From: Treponema sp.
GTDB lineage: Bacteria > Spirochaetota > Spirochaetia > Treponematales > Treponemataceae
Direction: 5' to 3'
DNA length: 64,000 nucleotides
Assembly: GCA_017525605.1 (NCBI GenBank)
Contig: JAFXSM010000028.1
Coordinates: forward strand, 37,179 to 101,178
Part shown: positions 26,078 to 34,802 of the stretch, one piece after another
Layout of the letters: the number at the start of each line of letters is the position of its first letter
Position numbering within the stretch: the first letter of the stretch is position 1
Translations under genes and position numbers: made by a program
Notes under the pieces: model-generated
Told to the model about the DNA's origin: nothing
Database searches by the model: none
The model's input: the letters and a program-made list of their open reading frames with translations, nothing else

Positions 26078-26911
26078 TCAACCAAAACGTCCGGTTATAT
26101 AGTCTTCCGTCTTTTTCATCTTAGGCTTACTGAAAATCTGTTCGGTATTACCTGACTCGATAATTTCTCCCAACAGGAAGAAAACAGTTTTATCGCTTAC
26201 ACGAACTGCCTGCTGCATATTGTGGGTAACAATTACAATGGTGTATTTTTCTTTTAGTCCAAGAACACAGTCTTCTATTTTTGAAGTTGAAATTGGATCC
26301 AGAGCCGAAGTTGGTTCATCCATAAGCAGGACTTCTGGTTCTACTGCAAGAGCACGGGCAATACAAAGCCGCTGCTGCTGACCTCCACTTAATTCCAATG
26401 CTGATTTTTTCAGGTTATCTTTTAATTCATCCCAGATTGCCGCATTCTGTAGGGAAGTTTCAACAATTTCATCTAAATCGGCTTTCCGCTTAATTCCGTG
26501 AGTACGTGGTCCATAAGCAATATTGTCATAAATGCTCATAGGAAAAGGATTAGGTTTTTGAAATACCATTCCCACATTTTTACGAAGCAGGTTTACGTCG
26601 GTGGATTTTTCGAGGATATTCCAGAAAACGGAGTGTTGCGGGGTGTCCCCGCTAGAGAGGATAGGACGCAACGAAGCGTGGCCGTAAGGGGAAACTTTCC
26701 ATCCATTCCTGATTAGAATCTCCCCATTGATTTTACATCCTTCCACCAGATCATTCATACGGTTTATGGATTTAAGCAAAGTAGATTTTCCGCAACCACT
26801 TGGCCCAATAAACGCCGTAATCTGATGCTCGGGAATCTCAAGATTTATTTTTTTAAGGGCATGAAAGCTGCCATAAAATAAATCAAGATTTTTAATTTCT
26901 ATTTTATTCAT
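26078..26911 (-). CDS. pstB: phosphate ABC transporter ATP-binding protein PstB, with internal insertion
   Basis: 277 residues, about 25 longer than usual. Walker A is [13 protein letters not shown] (about 34-46), Q loop [18 protein letters not shown], signature [15 protein letters not shown], Walker [14 protein letters not shown] and H switch VTHNM. Between the conserved INGEILI and [14 protein letters not shown] there is an extra segment, about residues 69-97 ([22 protein letters not shown]), encoded by GC-rich DNA unlike the rest. The frame is kept and all catalytic motifs remain, so the protein may still work. It powers phosphate uptake through PstC/PstA. Confidence 0.92.
   Translation of the reverse strand: MNKIEIKNLDLFYGSFHALKKINLEIPEHQITAFIGPSGCGKSTLLKSINRMNDLVEGCKINGEILIRNGWKVSPYGHASLRPILSSGDTPQHSVFWNILEKSTDVNLLRKNVGMVFQKPNPFPMSIYDNIAYGPRTHGIKRKADLDEIVETSLQNAAIWDELKDNLKKSALELSGGQQQRLCIARALAVEPEVLLMDEPTSALDPISTSKIEDCVLGLKEKYTIVIVTHNMQQAVRVSDKTVFFLLGEIIESGNTEQIFSKPKMKKTEDYITGRFG
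26621..26707. repeat. GC-rich repeat inserted in frame within pstB
   Basis: About 87 bases, GC-rich, with short inverted segments (GTTGCGGGGTGTCCCCGC) and a CGAAGCG motif, lie between codons that are adjacent in other PstB proteins. The length keeps the frame. It resembles the intergenic block at 17080 and the pstA 5' insert in composition. It may be a protein-coding repetitive palindromic element. Confidence 0.65.
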
Positions 26912-26923
26912 ATCTTCTCTCCA

Positions 26924-27862
26924 TTATTTTTTGACTCTTTTTGCTACCACATTTGCCAAAGCATTAATCCCCACAACCATTGCCAAAAGCACAACAGCCG
27001 TAGCAAAGGCCTGCCCGGTACGAAGTCCTTCCGAACTCAAAACATACATGTGAATTGCAAGCGTTCGTCCAGACCCAAACAGATTTTTCGGTACCTGAGC
27101 TACAGTTCCCGCAGTGTAAATTAAGGCAGCAGTTTCACCTGCAACGCGCCCGGTTGCAAGAATTACTCCACTCAAAATACCTGGCACAGCACTTGGCAAG
27201 ATTACCTTAAACACCGTGCGTAATTTTCCGGCTCCAAGTCCATAGCTTCCTTCCCGGAATGAATCTGACACCGCAAGCAAAGCTTCTTCTGTAGTCCGCA
27301 TAATTGTTGGAAGAATCATTATTGCAACAGTTGCGGCTCCAGCCATCAGCGAATATCCCCAGTGCAAAAACCTCACAAACAGCAGCATTCCAAAAAGTCC
27401 ATAAATAATAGAAGGAATGCCTGTTAAAGTTTCTGTAGTCATGCGAACCACATTCACAAAGCGGTTTTCTTTACGGGCGTATTCCACAAGGTAGATGGCA
27501 CTTCCAATTCCCAAAGGACAAGCAATCAACAATGCAAGCAGCGTCATAATCAAAGTGTTCACAAGAGCCGGCACCACCGAACAATTTTCCGAATTGTAGT
27601 TCCAGCTAAAAAGTGATGAAGACAAATAAGGCACGCCTTTTACAAAAATGTAGACAAGCATATAAATCAAAACTGCAAAAGTGATTCCTGAACAAAAATA
27701 AACACCGGCTCTGACAAATCCAGATTTTGTTTTTATGGAAGTTGCGCCCGCAAGCGGTCGCCGGGCTTTCCTCACTTCGCTTGTGCTCATCGTCCTCGCC
27801 TCCACTCCGTTCCGGCTGCGGTCGACTAAAGGTGCTCCAATCCCTAACTCAATTTTCATCAT
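26924..27862 (-). CDS. pstA: phosphate ABC transporter permease PstA
   Basis: 312 residues. Six membrane helices and the permease EAA loop (ALLAVSDSFREGSYGLGAGKLRTVFKVILP) identify PstA, with TGIPSIIYGLFGMLLFV and GRVAGETAALIYTAG. The first 45 residues are unlike PstA and rich in Arg (VDRSRNGVEARTMSTSEVRK), coded by GC-rich DNA. The ATG overlaps the pstC stop codon. A later ATG at 27793 (MSTSEVRKARRP) could be the older start. Partner of PstC in the membrane channel. Confidence 0.9.
   Translation of the reverse strand: MMKIELGIGAPLVDRSRNGVEARTMSTSEVRKARRPLAGATSIKTKSGFVRAGVYFCSGITFAVLIYMLVYIFVKGVPYLSSSLFSWNYNSENCSVVPALVNTLIMTLLALLIACPLGIGSAIYLVEYARKENRFVNVVRMTTETLTGIPSIIYGLFGMLLFVRFLHWGYSLMAGAATVAIMILPTIMRTTEEALLAVSDSFREGSYGLGAGKLRTVFKVILPSAVPGILSGVILATGRVAGETAALIYTAGTVAQVPKNLFGSGRTLAIHMYVLSSEGLRTGQAFATAVVLLAMVVGINALANVVAKRVKK
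27734..27838. repeat. GC-rich insert at the 5' end of pstA
   Basis: About 105 bases with high G+C and the motifs CGCCCGCAAGCGG and CACTTCGCTTGTG, sitting between the pstA start and the first recognisable PstA codons. Composition and motif style resemble the pstB insert and the 17080 block, suggesting a second insertion of a related element that has extended the protein N terminus. Confidence 0.5.
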
Positions 27863-28707
27863 AAGCGTCCCCTATTTTTTACAAGATTAAAAGTCAAATT
27901 AATCAGCAGAATAAATACAAACAAAACAACACCAGTCGCAATAAGAGCTTCCCTGTGAAGGTCAGTTGCATACCCCATTTCAATAACGATGTTCGCTGTC
28001 AAAGTTCTTATGCCTTTCAAAATTGAATCCGGGATTCGAGCTTGATTTCCGGCAACCATAATAACCGCCATTGTTTCACCAATTGCACGACCAATTCCTA
28101 GAATTATTCCAGCCATAATTCCAGATTTTGCTGCAGGCAACATAGTCTTAAAAACACTTCGTTCATGGGTTGCACCAAGAGCTCGGCTTCCCTCGTAAAA
28201 GCTTTGAGGAACAGCATTCAAGGCACTTTCAGAAACAGAAATAATTGTTGGTAAAATCATCATTCCGAGAAGAATACTTGCTGTAAGAATAGAAGAACCA
28301 TTTCCTCCAAAAATATTTCGGACAGCAGGCACAATTACCATAAGTCCAAAAAATCCGTAAACTACACTTGGAATTCCCGCCAGTAAATCAATTGCAGGTT
28401 TAAGAATTTTATGCAGCCATTCAGGACAGAACTTTGACAGAAAAACTGCAGTCATAAGTCCAACTGGAACTCCAACAATAACGGCTCCTGCAGTTACATA
28501 AAAACTTCCAAGAATCATGGGAAAAATGCCATAAAGATCGTTTCCCGGTTTCCATTTAGTTCCAAACAAAAAATCTGCAACTCCAATTTTTTGTATAGCC
28601 GGAATGCCATTTGCAAATAAAAACAGACAGATTAAAAGAACAGCAAGAAAACTGAATCCCGCCGCCAGGAGAAAAATAATTTCCCAGAATTTCTCTTTAA
28701 TTTTCAT
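27859..28707 (-). CDS. pstC: phosphate ABC transporter permease PstC
   Basis: 282 residues with six helices. Diagnostic segments: GTKWKPGNDLYGIFPMILGSF, AGIPSVVYGFFGLMVIVP, the EAA loop ALNAVPQSFYEGSRALGATHERSVFKTMLP and GRAIGETMAVIMVAGN. It forms the phosphate channel with PstA. Its stop codon overlaps the pstA start. Two Pho-box-like repeats lie directly upstream, downstream of the pstS terminator, so pstCAB-phoU can be transcribed independently of pstS. Confidence 0.94.
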   Translation of the reverse strand: MKIKEKFWEIIFLLAAGFSFLAVLLICLFLFANGIPAIQKIGVADFLFGTKWKPGNDLYGIFPMILGSFYVTAGAVIVGVPVGLMTAVFLSKFCPEWLHKILKPAIDLLAGIPSVVYGFFGLMVIVPAVRNIFGGNGSSILTASILLGMMILPTIISVSESALNAVPQSFYEGSRALGATHERSVFKTMLPAAKSGIMAGIILGIGRAIGETMAVIMVAGNQARIPDSILKGIRTLTANIVIEMGYATDLHREALIATGVVLFVFILLINLTFNLVKNRGRL

Positions 28708-28728
28708 GGCTCTAATTTAAATGAAGAT

Positions 28729-28771
28729 TGTTAAGATATAAGGAAGGATTTGTTAAGATTATGTTAAAAAA
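28729..28771 (-). promoter_or_regulatory. Pho-box-like repeats upstream of pstC
   Basis: On the minus strand TTAACATAATCTTAACA is followed about 13 bases on by TATATCTTAACA. They lie 20-65 bases before the pstC ATG and match the CTTAACA core of the other island boxes. Confidence 0.55.
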
Positions 28772-28802
28772 GAAAACCTCCAGTTTTTTAGCTGGAGGTT
28801 TT
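28764..28802 (-). terminator. terminator between pstS and pstC
   Basis: On the minus strand an 11-bp stem (AAAACCTCCAG / CTGGAGGTTTT) with an 8-base loop is followed by a T-rich run. Located 60 bases after the pstS stop, it should reduce read-through so that the binding protein is made in excess over the membrane components. Confidence 0.88.
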
Positions 28803-28863
28803 CAATTATTTGGGGGATAATTCAACGTAGTGTGCCTTGACTCGTCGTATTGCCTGGTGATTA

Positions 28864-29727
28864 TTATTTTACTTCATTCCACTTCAAAGTTTTTCCAGTA
28901 AAAATCTGTTCTACCTGGGCTTTTGAAAGGTTTTCTGTTGGATTTGATTTGTTTACAATTACGGCAATTCCATCAATTGCAATTGTAACTTCCTGAACGC
29001 CCTTTGATTTTTCTGAATCTTTAAGACTGCGACTTGCCATTCCAATATCGCAGGTTCCGTTGATTGCGTTTGTTACTCCAGTTGTACTATCGGAAGTCTG
29101 AAGTTCGATCTTTGCATTTGGGTTTTCGCTTTTGTATGCTTCAATCAATTTTTCCATAACTGGTGAAACTGAAGATGAACCTGCAACTACAATTTTTCCG
29201 CTGGCTTTTGAAGAAATGTAAGACTTAGCTGCAACTTGAATATACTTGTTAGCAGCAATAACTTTTTGTCCTTTATCACTTAAAATAAAATTAACGAAAT
29301 CCTGAGCAACAGGGGTAAGCCCCTCTTTTACTGCAATATTGAACGGACGACTAATTTTATACGAACCATTATTGATGTTTGAAACAGTTGCATCTGCACC
29401 GTCAATTTTTACGGCTTTTACAGAATCATTTAGTGAACCAAGTGAAACATAACCAATAGCATAATTATCACCGGCAACACTTGCAAGCATTACTGCAGTT
29501 GAATTTGTAATTGCAGCTTCGTCAGTTGTGTAATCAACTTTTTTACCTGATGTATCTTTTTTTTCAATACCAAAAAGTTCAATAAAAGCACCCCGCGTTC
29601 CAGATCCGTCTTCCCGACTCAAAACTGTAATTGATTTCTTGCTGTTAAATTTTGGAGCAGCATAAACCGAACAAATCGATGTAGCCAAAATTGCTCCAAG
29701 AATCATTTTCTGTAGATCGATTTTCAT
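28864..29727 (-). CDS. pstS: phosphate-binding protein PstS
   Basis: 287-residue exported protein (signal peptide about 1-23, no lipobox seen) that captures phosphate in the periplasm for PstCAB. Phosphate-contact motifs are present: ITVLSREDGSGTRGAF near the start, and VVAGSSSVSPVMEKL and DIGMASRSLK later. The order of the two lobes is circularly shifted: the SREDGSGTR segment, usually in the second half of PstS, comes first and the GSSSV segment second, as in some two-lobe variants. The start has AAGGAG five bases upstream. Confidence 0.9.
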   Translation of the reverse strand: MKIDLQKMILGAILATSICSVYAAPKFNSKKSITVLSREDGSGTRGAFIELFGIEKKDTSGKKVDYTTDEAAITNSTAVMLASVAGDNYAIGYVSLGSLNDSVKAVKIDGADATVSNINNGSYKISRPFNIAVKEGLTPVAQDFVNFILSDKGQKVIAANKYIQVAAKSYISSKASGKIVVAGSSSVSPVMEKLIEAYKSENPNAKIELQTSDSTTGVTNAINGTCDIGMASRSLKDSEKSKGVQEVTIAIDGIAVIVNKSNPTENLSKAQVEQIFTGKTLKWNEVK

Positions 29728-29784
29728 AATAACTCCTTGAGATTTTAATCTCTTTATTAAGATGTCCTAAATCTACAGGAGTTG

Positions 29785-29826
29785 TGTTAAGTTCCAATGT
29801 AAAAATTGTTAAGAACATGTAAAAAG
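29785..29826 (-). promoter_or_regulatory. tandem Pho-box-like sites of pstS
   Basis: On the minus strand TTTTTACATGTTCTTAACA is followed by TTTTACATTGGAACTTAACA. Both match the consensus TTTTACAY-N-CTTAACA, the second with two extra spacer bases. They lie 60-100 bases before the pstS ATG. Confidence 0.65.
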
Positions 29827-29829
29827 ATA

Positions 29830-30200
29830 ATAAAGAGTCCAGAGAACATCGGTCTTTGGCAAATAATCCAAAAAGACAGAGTCTTGTTGGCGGAGGATTA
29901 GAAAGGGCAACGTTGCCCTTCTCGGGTTTCCAAAGGGCAGAGCCTTTTGGTGGCTATGAAGTGGAGAAAAAAAGCGGTGAAAGTTTCCTTTTGGGGAAGC
30001 TTTCATTTGCCCGCGCTTTTCGTAACGGAATAGACAAGGGGTCGAGGGGATATGCCCTCGCACAATAGAAGTTTGTTCGCAGATTTTTGTAAAAAACGCG
30101 GGCAAACTTCTATTGTGTTAGAACTTGGCTACAAGTTCTGGGGTAGTTCCGAAGGCTCTTTTCTTATGCCTTTACGGCTCTTTTTCTGTTAGGGAAACGG
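29830..30200. repeat. hairpin-rich non-coding region between pstS and the relaxase gene
   Basis: No gene is supported. Several inverted repeats occur: GGGCAACGTTGCCC near 29906, GAGGG/CCCTC near 30043, a perfect 15-bp pair CACAATAGAAGTTTG / CAAACTTCTATTGTG (30060-30117), and AGAACTTG/CAAGTTCT near 30120. The block is GC-richer than its surroundings. It may be a decayed repeat element or a structured site such as a transfer origin; nothing decides between these. Confidence 0.5.
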
Positions 30201-30210
30201 TGCGCTAATT

Positions 30211-30247
30211 AAAAAACCGCAATCAAGCACTATTGCAAGATTGCGGT
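30211..30247 (-). terminator. terminator of the mobilization operon
   Basis: On the minus strand ACCGCAATC / GATTGCGGT (9 bp) with a 13-base loop is followed by six T. It lies 32 bases past the relaxase stop. Confidence 0.87.
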
Positions 30248-30278
30248 TCTGCTGAGATTAACTCCTCTATGTTGTTGT

Positions 30279-32024
30279 TTAATCCCACCAATCAATTTCT
30301 TTTCTTGTGTGGGTTTGTTTTGGTTTTACTGTCTCCCTGATTTTTGGAACTTCTTCCTTAATCTCGCGGGCTTCTTTTATCTGGCTGAGGGTGTTTCCTC
30401 TCATGCCTTTTTCGATATACTCGCTCACGTCTCGGCAGTAACTTTTGCGCATATCTTCGACAACTATCATCAAGTCGTCTGGTGTCTTGTTCCAGAAGTG
30501 TTTAATGAAATAGTCTGCCTTGTGTAGCCATGCGCTGAATTTGCGGTCTACATTGGTAAACCATTGGCAAAGGCCGTTGCCGTCTTTTCTGAAGGCCATC
30601 ATTCTTGCATCCCTGAACTGTATGTCATCTTCAAAGTCTTCATAGCGTGTGGCCGATGATTGACTCAGAATCTGGGCTCGTTCTGCAAGTTTTGAAACAT
30701 CTTCAAGTGCCTTGTCTAAGGCATTGTCCTTTTCTTCAACTTCCTTCTTTTTCTTTTTCAGCTTCTGCACAAACTTGTGAAGGGATTCTGAAACATGTTT
30801 TTTTGCATTCGCAAAGAAGGTCTTTTCTTTTTCAAGGGCTTCGGTCTGCTCTTTTAAGTCATTTTCCCATTCCCGATTCTTTCTGTTCTTGTAGTCAAAA
30901 TAGTCATGGTTTTTCTGCTTCTGGGTCTCGGCTTCCTTGATTTTCTCGTCTGCCGATTCCGCAAGTTCTTTGACTTCGCTATGCCATTCAACCATTTCAA
31001 CTTTTTCAGAATCAACTTCCTTTACATCTGTAAGAAGCTTTTCACCTAATCCGTAAACCTGACTTTTAAGACTTGGGTCTTTGGAATAGATGTAATCTTC
31101 CGTTGAAAGATGTTCCCGCTTTTCGTTAGGATTCTCGATTGTAAGTCCATGCTCGCGGGCAATCTTCATCAAAAGATTTCTCTGCGCTTGTGTCCATTGA
31201 ATCAGGTTTGTTACCATGCGCGTTTTGGTAATCTTCTCAGGCTCAGCTTCCGGATTTTCCTCGTCTAATTTGGGAAGACATTTCATTCTTTCCTTTAGGC
31301 TTGCACTTACGTCCATCTGCTTTGCTACGGCCTTGGGAACTTTAGCCTTGGCTCTGGTTTTGCTGAGTTTTTCCCGCCTGCCGAATTTCTTCTCTGCGAC
31401 TTCTGGATCAATCTCTATGTTCATGATGCCTTGTTCAAGTAAAGCACTGTTCATGGAGTTTTGAATCTTCTGTCCTCGCTTGCAGTTGTAGGCTATGGGG
31501 ATATAGTCTAAGTGCATGTGGGGCGCACCTTTTACAAAACCACCGTTTCCGTCCTTTCGCATTTCATCCGCATGATAATAAGCACCGATTACCTTCATAT
31601 TCGGATTCTGCTTTTGAAACTCTTCCAGAAAGGCCTTGTAGATTTCCTTCTGGACTTCTGGATCTGGCATCTGTTCAACGTTGCCGATTGTAATAAGGGC
31701 TTCCCTTACGGGTACAAGGTCTTTGGATTTCTTTACCTTTTCCCAATAAGAATTGAACTGCCGTTCCTTCTTTCTCTGTTTAGAATTGTATTCCTTAAAA
31801 GCTTCTCCAAAAATCTGCTCATAGGCTTCTTTTGGTGGAATATCAATCCATGTTTCATGCAGACCGCCTTTTACAATGTGTTCCTGCTTTTCACAATATT
31901 TCGGATCACGAATATTGTGTTCTCGGCAGGCCTGATAAAGCTTCTTGCGTTTTCTTCCGCTTGAATCAATTCCATCTTTTTCCATTCCGCCGTTGTGGAA
32001 AGATGCCGTATAGCTTTCGCTCAC
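30279..32024 (-). CDS. MobV/Pre-type relaxase (plasmid mobilization protein)
   Basis: 581 residues. The N-terminal half carries the Mob_Pre signature: SYTASFHNGG at the start, then VIGAYYHADEM and GAPHMHLDYIPIAY, which supply the His/Glu metal-binding and nicking region. A long coiled coil fills residues 370-480. MobV enzymes nick oriT and start conjugal transfer with a helper's secretion system. I chose GTG at 32024: AAGGAG lies seven bases upstream, whereas the longer TTG start has no site. It follows the ParB-like gene and precedes a terminator. Confidence 0.88.
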   Translation of the reverse strand: MSESYTASFHNGGMEKDGIDSSGRKRKKLYQACREHNIRDPKYCEKQEHIVKGGLHETWIDIPPKEAYEQIFGEAFKEYNSKQRKKERQFNSYWEKVKKSKDLVPVREALITIGNVEQMPDPEVQKEIYKAFLEEFQKQNPNMKVIGAYYHADEMRKDGNGGFVKGAPHMHLDYIPIAYNCKRGQKIQNSMNSALLEQGIMNIEIDPEVAEKKFGRREKLSKTRAKAKVPKAVAKQMDVSASLKERMKCLPKLDEENPEAEPEKITKTRMVTNLIQWTQAQRNLLMKIAREHGLTIENPNEKREHLSTEDYIYSKDPSLKSQVYGLGEKLLTDVKEVDSEKVEMVEWHSEVKELAESADEKIKEAETQKQKNHDYFDYKNRKNREWENDLKEQTEALEKEKTFFANAKKHVSESLHKFVQKLKKKKKEVEEKDNALDKALEDVSKLAERAQILSQSSATRYEDFEDDIQFRDARMMAFRKDGNGLCQWFTNVDRKFSAWLHKADYFIKHFWNKTPDDLMIVVEDMRKSYCRDVSEYIEKGMRGNTLSQIKEAREIKEEVPKIRETVKPKQTHTRKEIDWWD

Positions 32025-32111
32025 TGTTGTACTCCTTCGGGCAGGCTCTTTCACTTTTGGCTTTTGGAACAAAGGCCCTGGGAGTAGCCTTTGTTTCCGC
32101 TTTACTTTGTG

Positions 32112-32966
32112 TTATGCGCTCAGGGATTTTTCAAGATCTTCAAGGCTGATTCCTTTTCTAATCTCACTGATTGCGTAACGAACACCTTTTGCAAAGGCTT
32201 CATCCGCCTTTGTTTTAGATACTGACTTTGCAGTTGATTTTTTTGCTGCTGGTTTTGCTTTCACTTCTTCAGCTTTAGCTTTTGCCTCCGCTTCTGACTC
32301 AGGCTTTTGAGCTGCTGGAGAGACAGTCTCTTTGTCGGCCTTTTCTTCGGACTTTGGCTCTGGCTTAGGCTTTTTCTTGTCCTGAATCTGCTTGTAAACC
32401 TGATTCATGCTGATTTCATCTTTCTTGATGGCTTCCAGCTGCTCAGGGCTTGCTTCCTTCAAAACAAGTCTTGTTTTTTCAACTGTTTTTGCTGAGACTC
32501 CAATCTGCTTTGCGATGATTTCAGATGCCTTTCCCTTTTCACCGACTACGTTTCCTTTACCTTTCTCAAAGTTGAAATTGGCTACTGCATCCAAAAGAGC
32601 TTGTCCGCTTAAGTTTCTGCGGTTTATCTGCTCTTTAATTGCAAAAGTCTTTGCTTCTTCAATGTCCGCAAAGTTGTGGATGATACAAGGGATTGTCTTG
32701 TTTCCCAAACTTTCCCATGCGCACTTTCTTGTGTGGCCGTCAATCAGGATGTATTCCTTTCCTCGTTTCCAGATGTGGATTTCATGTCCTGACTTGAAAC
32801 CTTCTTCCTTCATGGACTGCTTCATCTTTTCAAGCACATCTTCTTCCATAACCAAAAGTTTCTGGAACTCTGGAATAAGAACAATGTCCTTGATTTTGAG
32901 AGTTTTCTTCTCTGAGATTTTCTGAGTGGTATCTTTTACCATGCTGATAATGTCGTTAATTTTCAT
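32112..32966 (-). CDS. ParB/RepB-like partition or nuclease-domain protein
   Basis: 284 residues. The N-terminal ParB-like domain has LIDGHTRKCAWESLG and the INRRNLSG segment, followed by a helix-turn-helix (ASEIIAKQIGVSAKTVEKTRLVLKEAS). Residues 195-245 are a Lys/Ala/Glu-rich linker, and a short conserved tail ends the protein. No ParA partner is nearby, so it may act as a transcriptional regulator of the element or bind its transfer site. It begins the leftward unit parB-mob. Confidence 0.85.
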   Translation of the reverse strand: MKINDIISMVKDTTQKISEKKTLKIKDIVLIPEFQKLLVMEEDVLEKMKQSMKEEGFKSGHEIHIWKRGKEYILIDGHTRKCAWESLGNKTIPCIIHNFADIEEAKTFAIKEQINRRNLSGQALLDAVANFNFEKGKGNVVGEKGKASEIIAKQIGVSAKTVEKTRLVLKEASPEQLEAIKKDEISMNQVYKQIQDKKKPKPEPKSEEKADKETVSPAAQKPESEAEAKAKAEEVKAKPAAKKSTAKSVSKTKADEAFAKGVRYAISEIRKGISLEDLEKSLSA

Positions 32967-33000
32967 ATGTCTATCCTCTAGTTGTTGGTTTTATTAGATT

Positions 33001-33036
33001 CACTGACAGCCTGAATAATTAAGTCAGACTGTCAGT
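33001..33036. repeat. 36-bp near-perfect palindrome upstream of parB
   Basis: CACTGACAG and CTGTCAGTG frame a second inverted pair CTGA/TCAG around an A+T core. It lies between the excisionase-like gene and parB, about 35 bases before the parB ATG. There is no T tract, so it is more likely a protein-binding site (ParB, Xis or relaxase) than a terminator. Confidence 0.7.
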
Positions 33037-33051
33037 GCCTATTCGAATTAG

Positions 33052-33249
33052 TTAAGCTGATTTCTGTAAGCGTTCAATGAATGCCAGAACATCAGATTTC
33101 TTGTACTTTCTGCGGCTTCCATCTTTAATTACCTTTTTTCTGAGCCATTCATAACGCTCTGCGGTAAAGAAAGATGATGAAGCGCATCTCAAGAACTCAA
33201 TTACTTCTTTTTGAAGCAAGAGTTCTTCTGTTAATGTTTCTTTTTTCAT
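33052..33249 (-). CDS. small excisionase/HTH DNA-binding protein
   Basis: 65 residues. The C-terminal half has the winged-helix excisionase pattern: FFTAERYEWLRKKVI followed by SRRKYKKSDVLAFIERL, where the basic wing precedes a final helix. It lies 72 bases downstream of the integrase gene in the same direction, the usual place for a directionality factor. Assignment is by pattern and position. Confidence 0.68.
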   Translation of the reverse strand: MKKETLTEELLLQKEVIEFLRCASSSFFTAERYEWLRKKVIKDGSRRKYKKSDVLAFIERLQKSA

Positions 33250-33321
33250 CTGCGGGTACTCCTCTTGTTGTAAATTTTTTATTTCAAACTGCCATATGCG
33301 AGGTTTATGACAGTTTAATTT

Positions 33322-34713
33322 TTAAGCAATTTTATTTTTGCTTTCACCAGTGCATGGAAGTAATTTTTGATTTTCTGGAAAATCGTCAATGATTGTATAT
33401 TCAACTTCTTCGACAGCCAGTTTTTCAAAAATTGGTGCAAAAAGCTTTTCAGAAGTTTCAGCAATAGTCTTTAAGGCTGACTCTTTTTTGATATGATTTG
33501 CATAATGGGCAAAAATCTTATCACTTTTGTGTCCGGAACCTATCATACAGATTCTCTGGTCTCCGATTTCTGAAAGTGTTGTCGTACACCATCCATGCCT
33601 GAAGCTATGGAAACAAATCTTTTCAGGATCTGAATAACCGATTGATTTCAATGCCTCTCTCATATATTTAGCCCATGCATCAGCATCCATTGGTCTGTCA
33701 GCCTTTTTCTTACTGAAGAATACATATGCCGACAAATCCTGCTTCCATGGATTTTTCATTAGCTGCTGTATTATCATATTGCGCAGTTGCTGAGGAATTA
33801 AAATTTCTCTTTCATCTCCGTTTTTTGGAGACTTAAGGCCATCATATTTTCCCCATGAATGGCGTATGTAGATTCTGTCGTCCCCGATGTCCTGGGCTCT
33901 CAGTGCAGCAATTTCTCCCTGACGCATTCCTGTGTAGCTTGCAATGAGGCATGCAAGTTTTGCCGCATCATTTTTCCATTTGGCAGCAAAAAGGGCTCTT
34001 GTCTCTTCCATTGTGAGGATTGCTCTTTCTTTAGATTTTTCACAAGGTTTGATGATTCCGTCATAGCAGTTGATTTCAGTAAGCCCATGAAGAAATGCCC
34101 ATTTCATTGAAACAGTCATTGCATGAATAATTGATTTCACGGATTTAGGAGCAAGTTTCTGAGTTGATTCAACTTCGTAGATTTTGTTGATGTCGTTACG
34201 GGTTATTTCTCCGAGAAGTTTTCCTTCAATGATTGGTTTCCAATAATTGATTATGATACGGGTCATTTTATTGGAATGTTTCTTGTGGAATGATTTGCCT
34301 CTAAGATGCAGTTCCCGAATATATGGCGATTTGTCATAATCCCAGAACTCAAGAAGGTACTCCATTGCATCACGCGCAGCTTTGGTCTCAGTGCGAATTG
34401 CAGACTTGATGTAGTTGCGTTCTTTGAGAATGTTTATAATTTGATTGATTTCTGAATCAGAAAAATCATGTGTTTTAAGCTGATTCAAAATAGAAAGGGT
34501 ATCAAGAGAAGTTTTGATTTCAGATTTTTCTTTTCTTGAAACTCGTTTAGGGATAGCACCTGCTACAACCCATTCCATAACGACTTTTTCAGCCTCGGAT
34601 TTGGATTCTTTTCCAGTGCTTTTATTGTTAGAAAGACTTCCGTCTGAAAGTCTGATCTGCGCATACCAGTATGGCGAATTGCGCATTTTGAACAACAAAT
34701 AGGGTTTGTTCAT
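33322..34713 (-). CDS. int: tyrosine recombinase / integrase
   Basis: 463 residues. The catalytic set is complete: Arg264 (TGMRQGEIAAL), His369-x-x-Arg372 (HSFRHGW), His395 (GSGHKSDKIF) and Tyr404 (AHYANH). The N-terminal part (about 90-225) is a SAM-like core-binding domain; the first 60 residues look like an AP2-type arm-binding domain (YWYAQIRLSDGS). It lies about 230 bases from the right junction and is the probable enzyme for integration and excision of the island. Confidence 0.93.
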   Translation of the reverse strand: MNKPYLLFKMRNSPYWYAQIRLSDGSLSNNKSTGKESKSEAEKVVMEWVVAGAIPKRVSRKEKSEIKTSLDTLSILNQLKTHDFSDSEINQIINILKERNYIKSAIRTETKAARDAMEYLLEFWDYDKSPYIRELHLRGKSFHKKHSNKMTRIIINYWKPIIEGKLLGEITRNDINKIYEVESTQKLAPKSVKSIIHAMTVSMKWAFLHGLTEINCYDGIIKPCEKSKERAILTMEETRALFAAKWKNDAAKLACLIASYTGMRQGEIAALRAQDIGDDRIYIRHSWGKYDGLKSPKNGDEREILIPQQLRNMIIQQLMKNPWKQDLSAYVFFSKKKADRPMDADAWAKYMREALKSIGYSDPEKICFHSFRHGWCTTTLSEIGDQRICMIGSGHKSDKIFAHYANHIKKESALKTIAETSEKLFAPIFEKLAVEEVEYTIIDDFPENQKLLPCTGESKNKIA

Positions 34714-34802
34714 ATAGGTCCTTATCTGGGCAGACAGGAACGCATAAATAATTTACAATATTATTAAGATTTTGTAAATGTTTTTCCCAAAGTCACTATT
34801 TT

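Noticed and set aside
30279..32072. Relaxase starting at the upstream TTG (32072)
   Set aside because: It lacks a ribosome site, while GTG at 32024 has AAGGAG at seven bases and gives the typical SYTASFHNG start.
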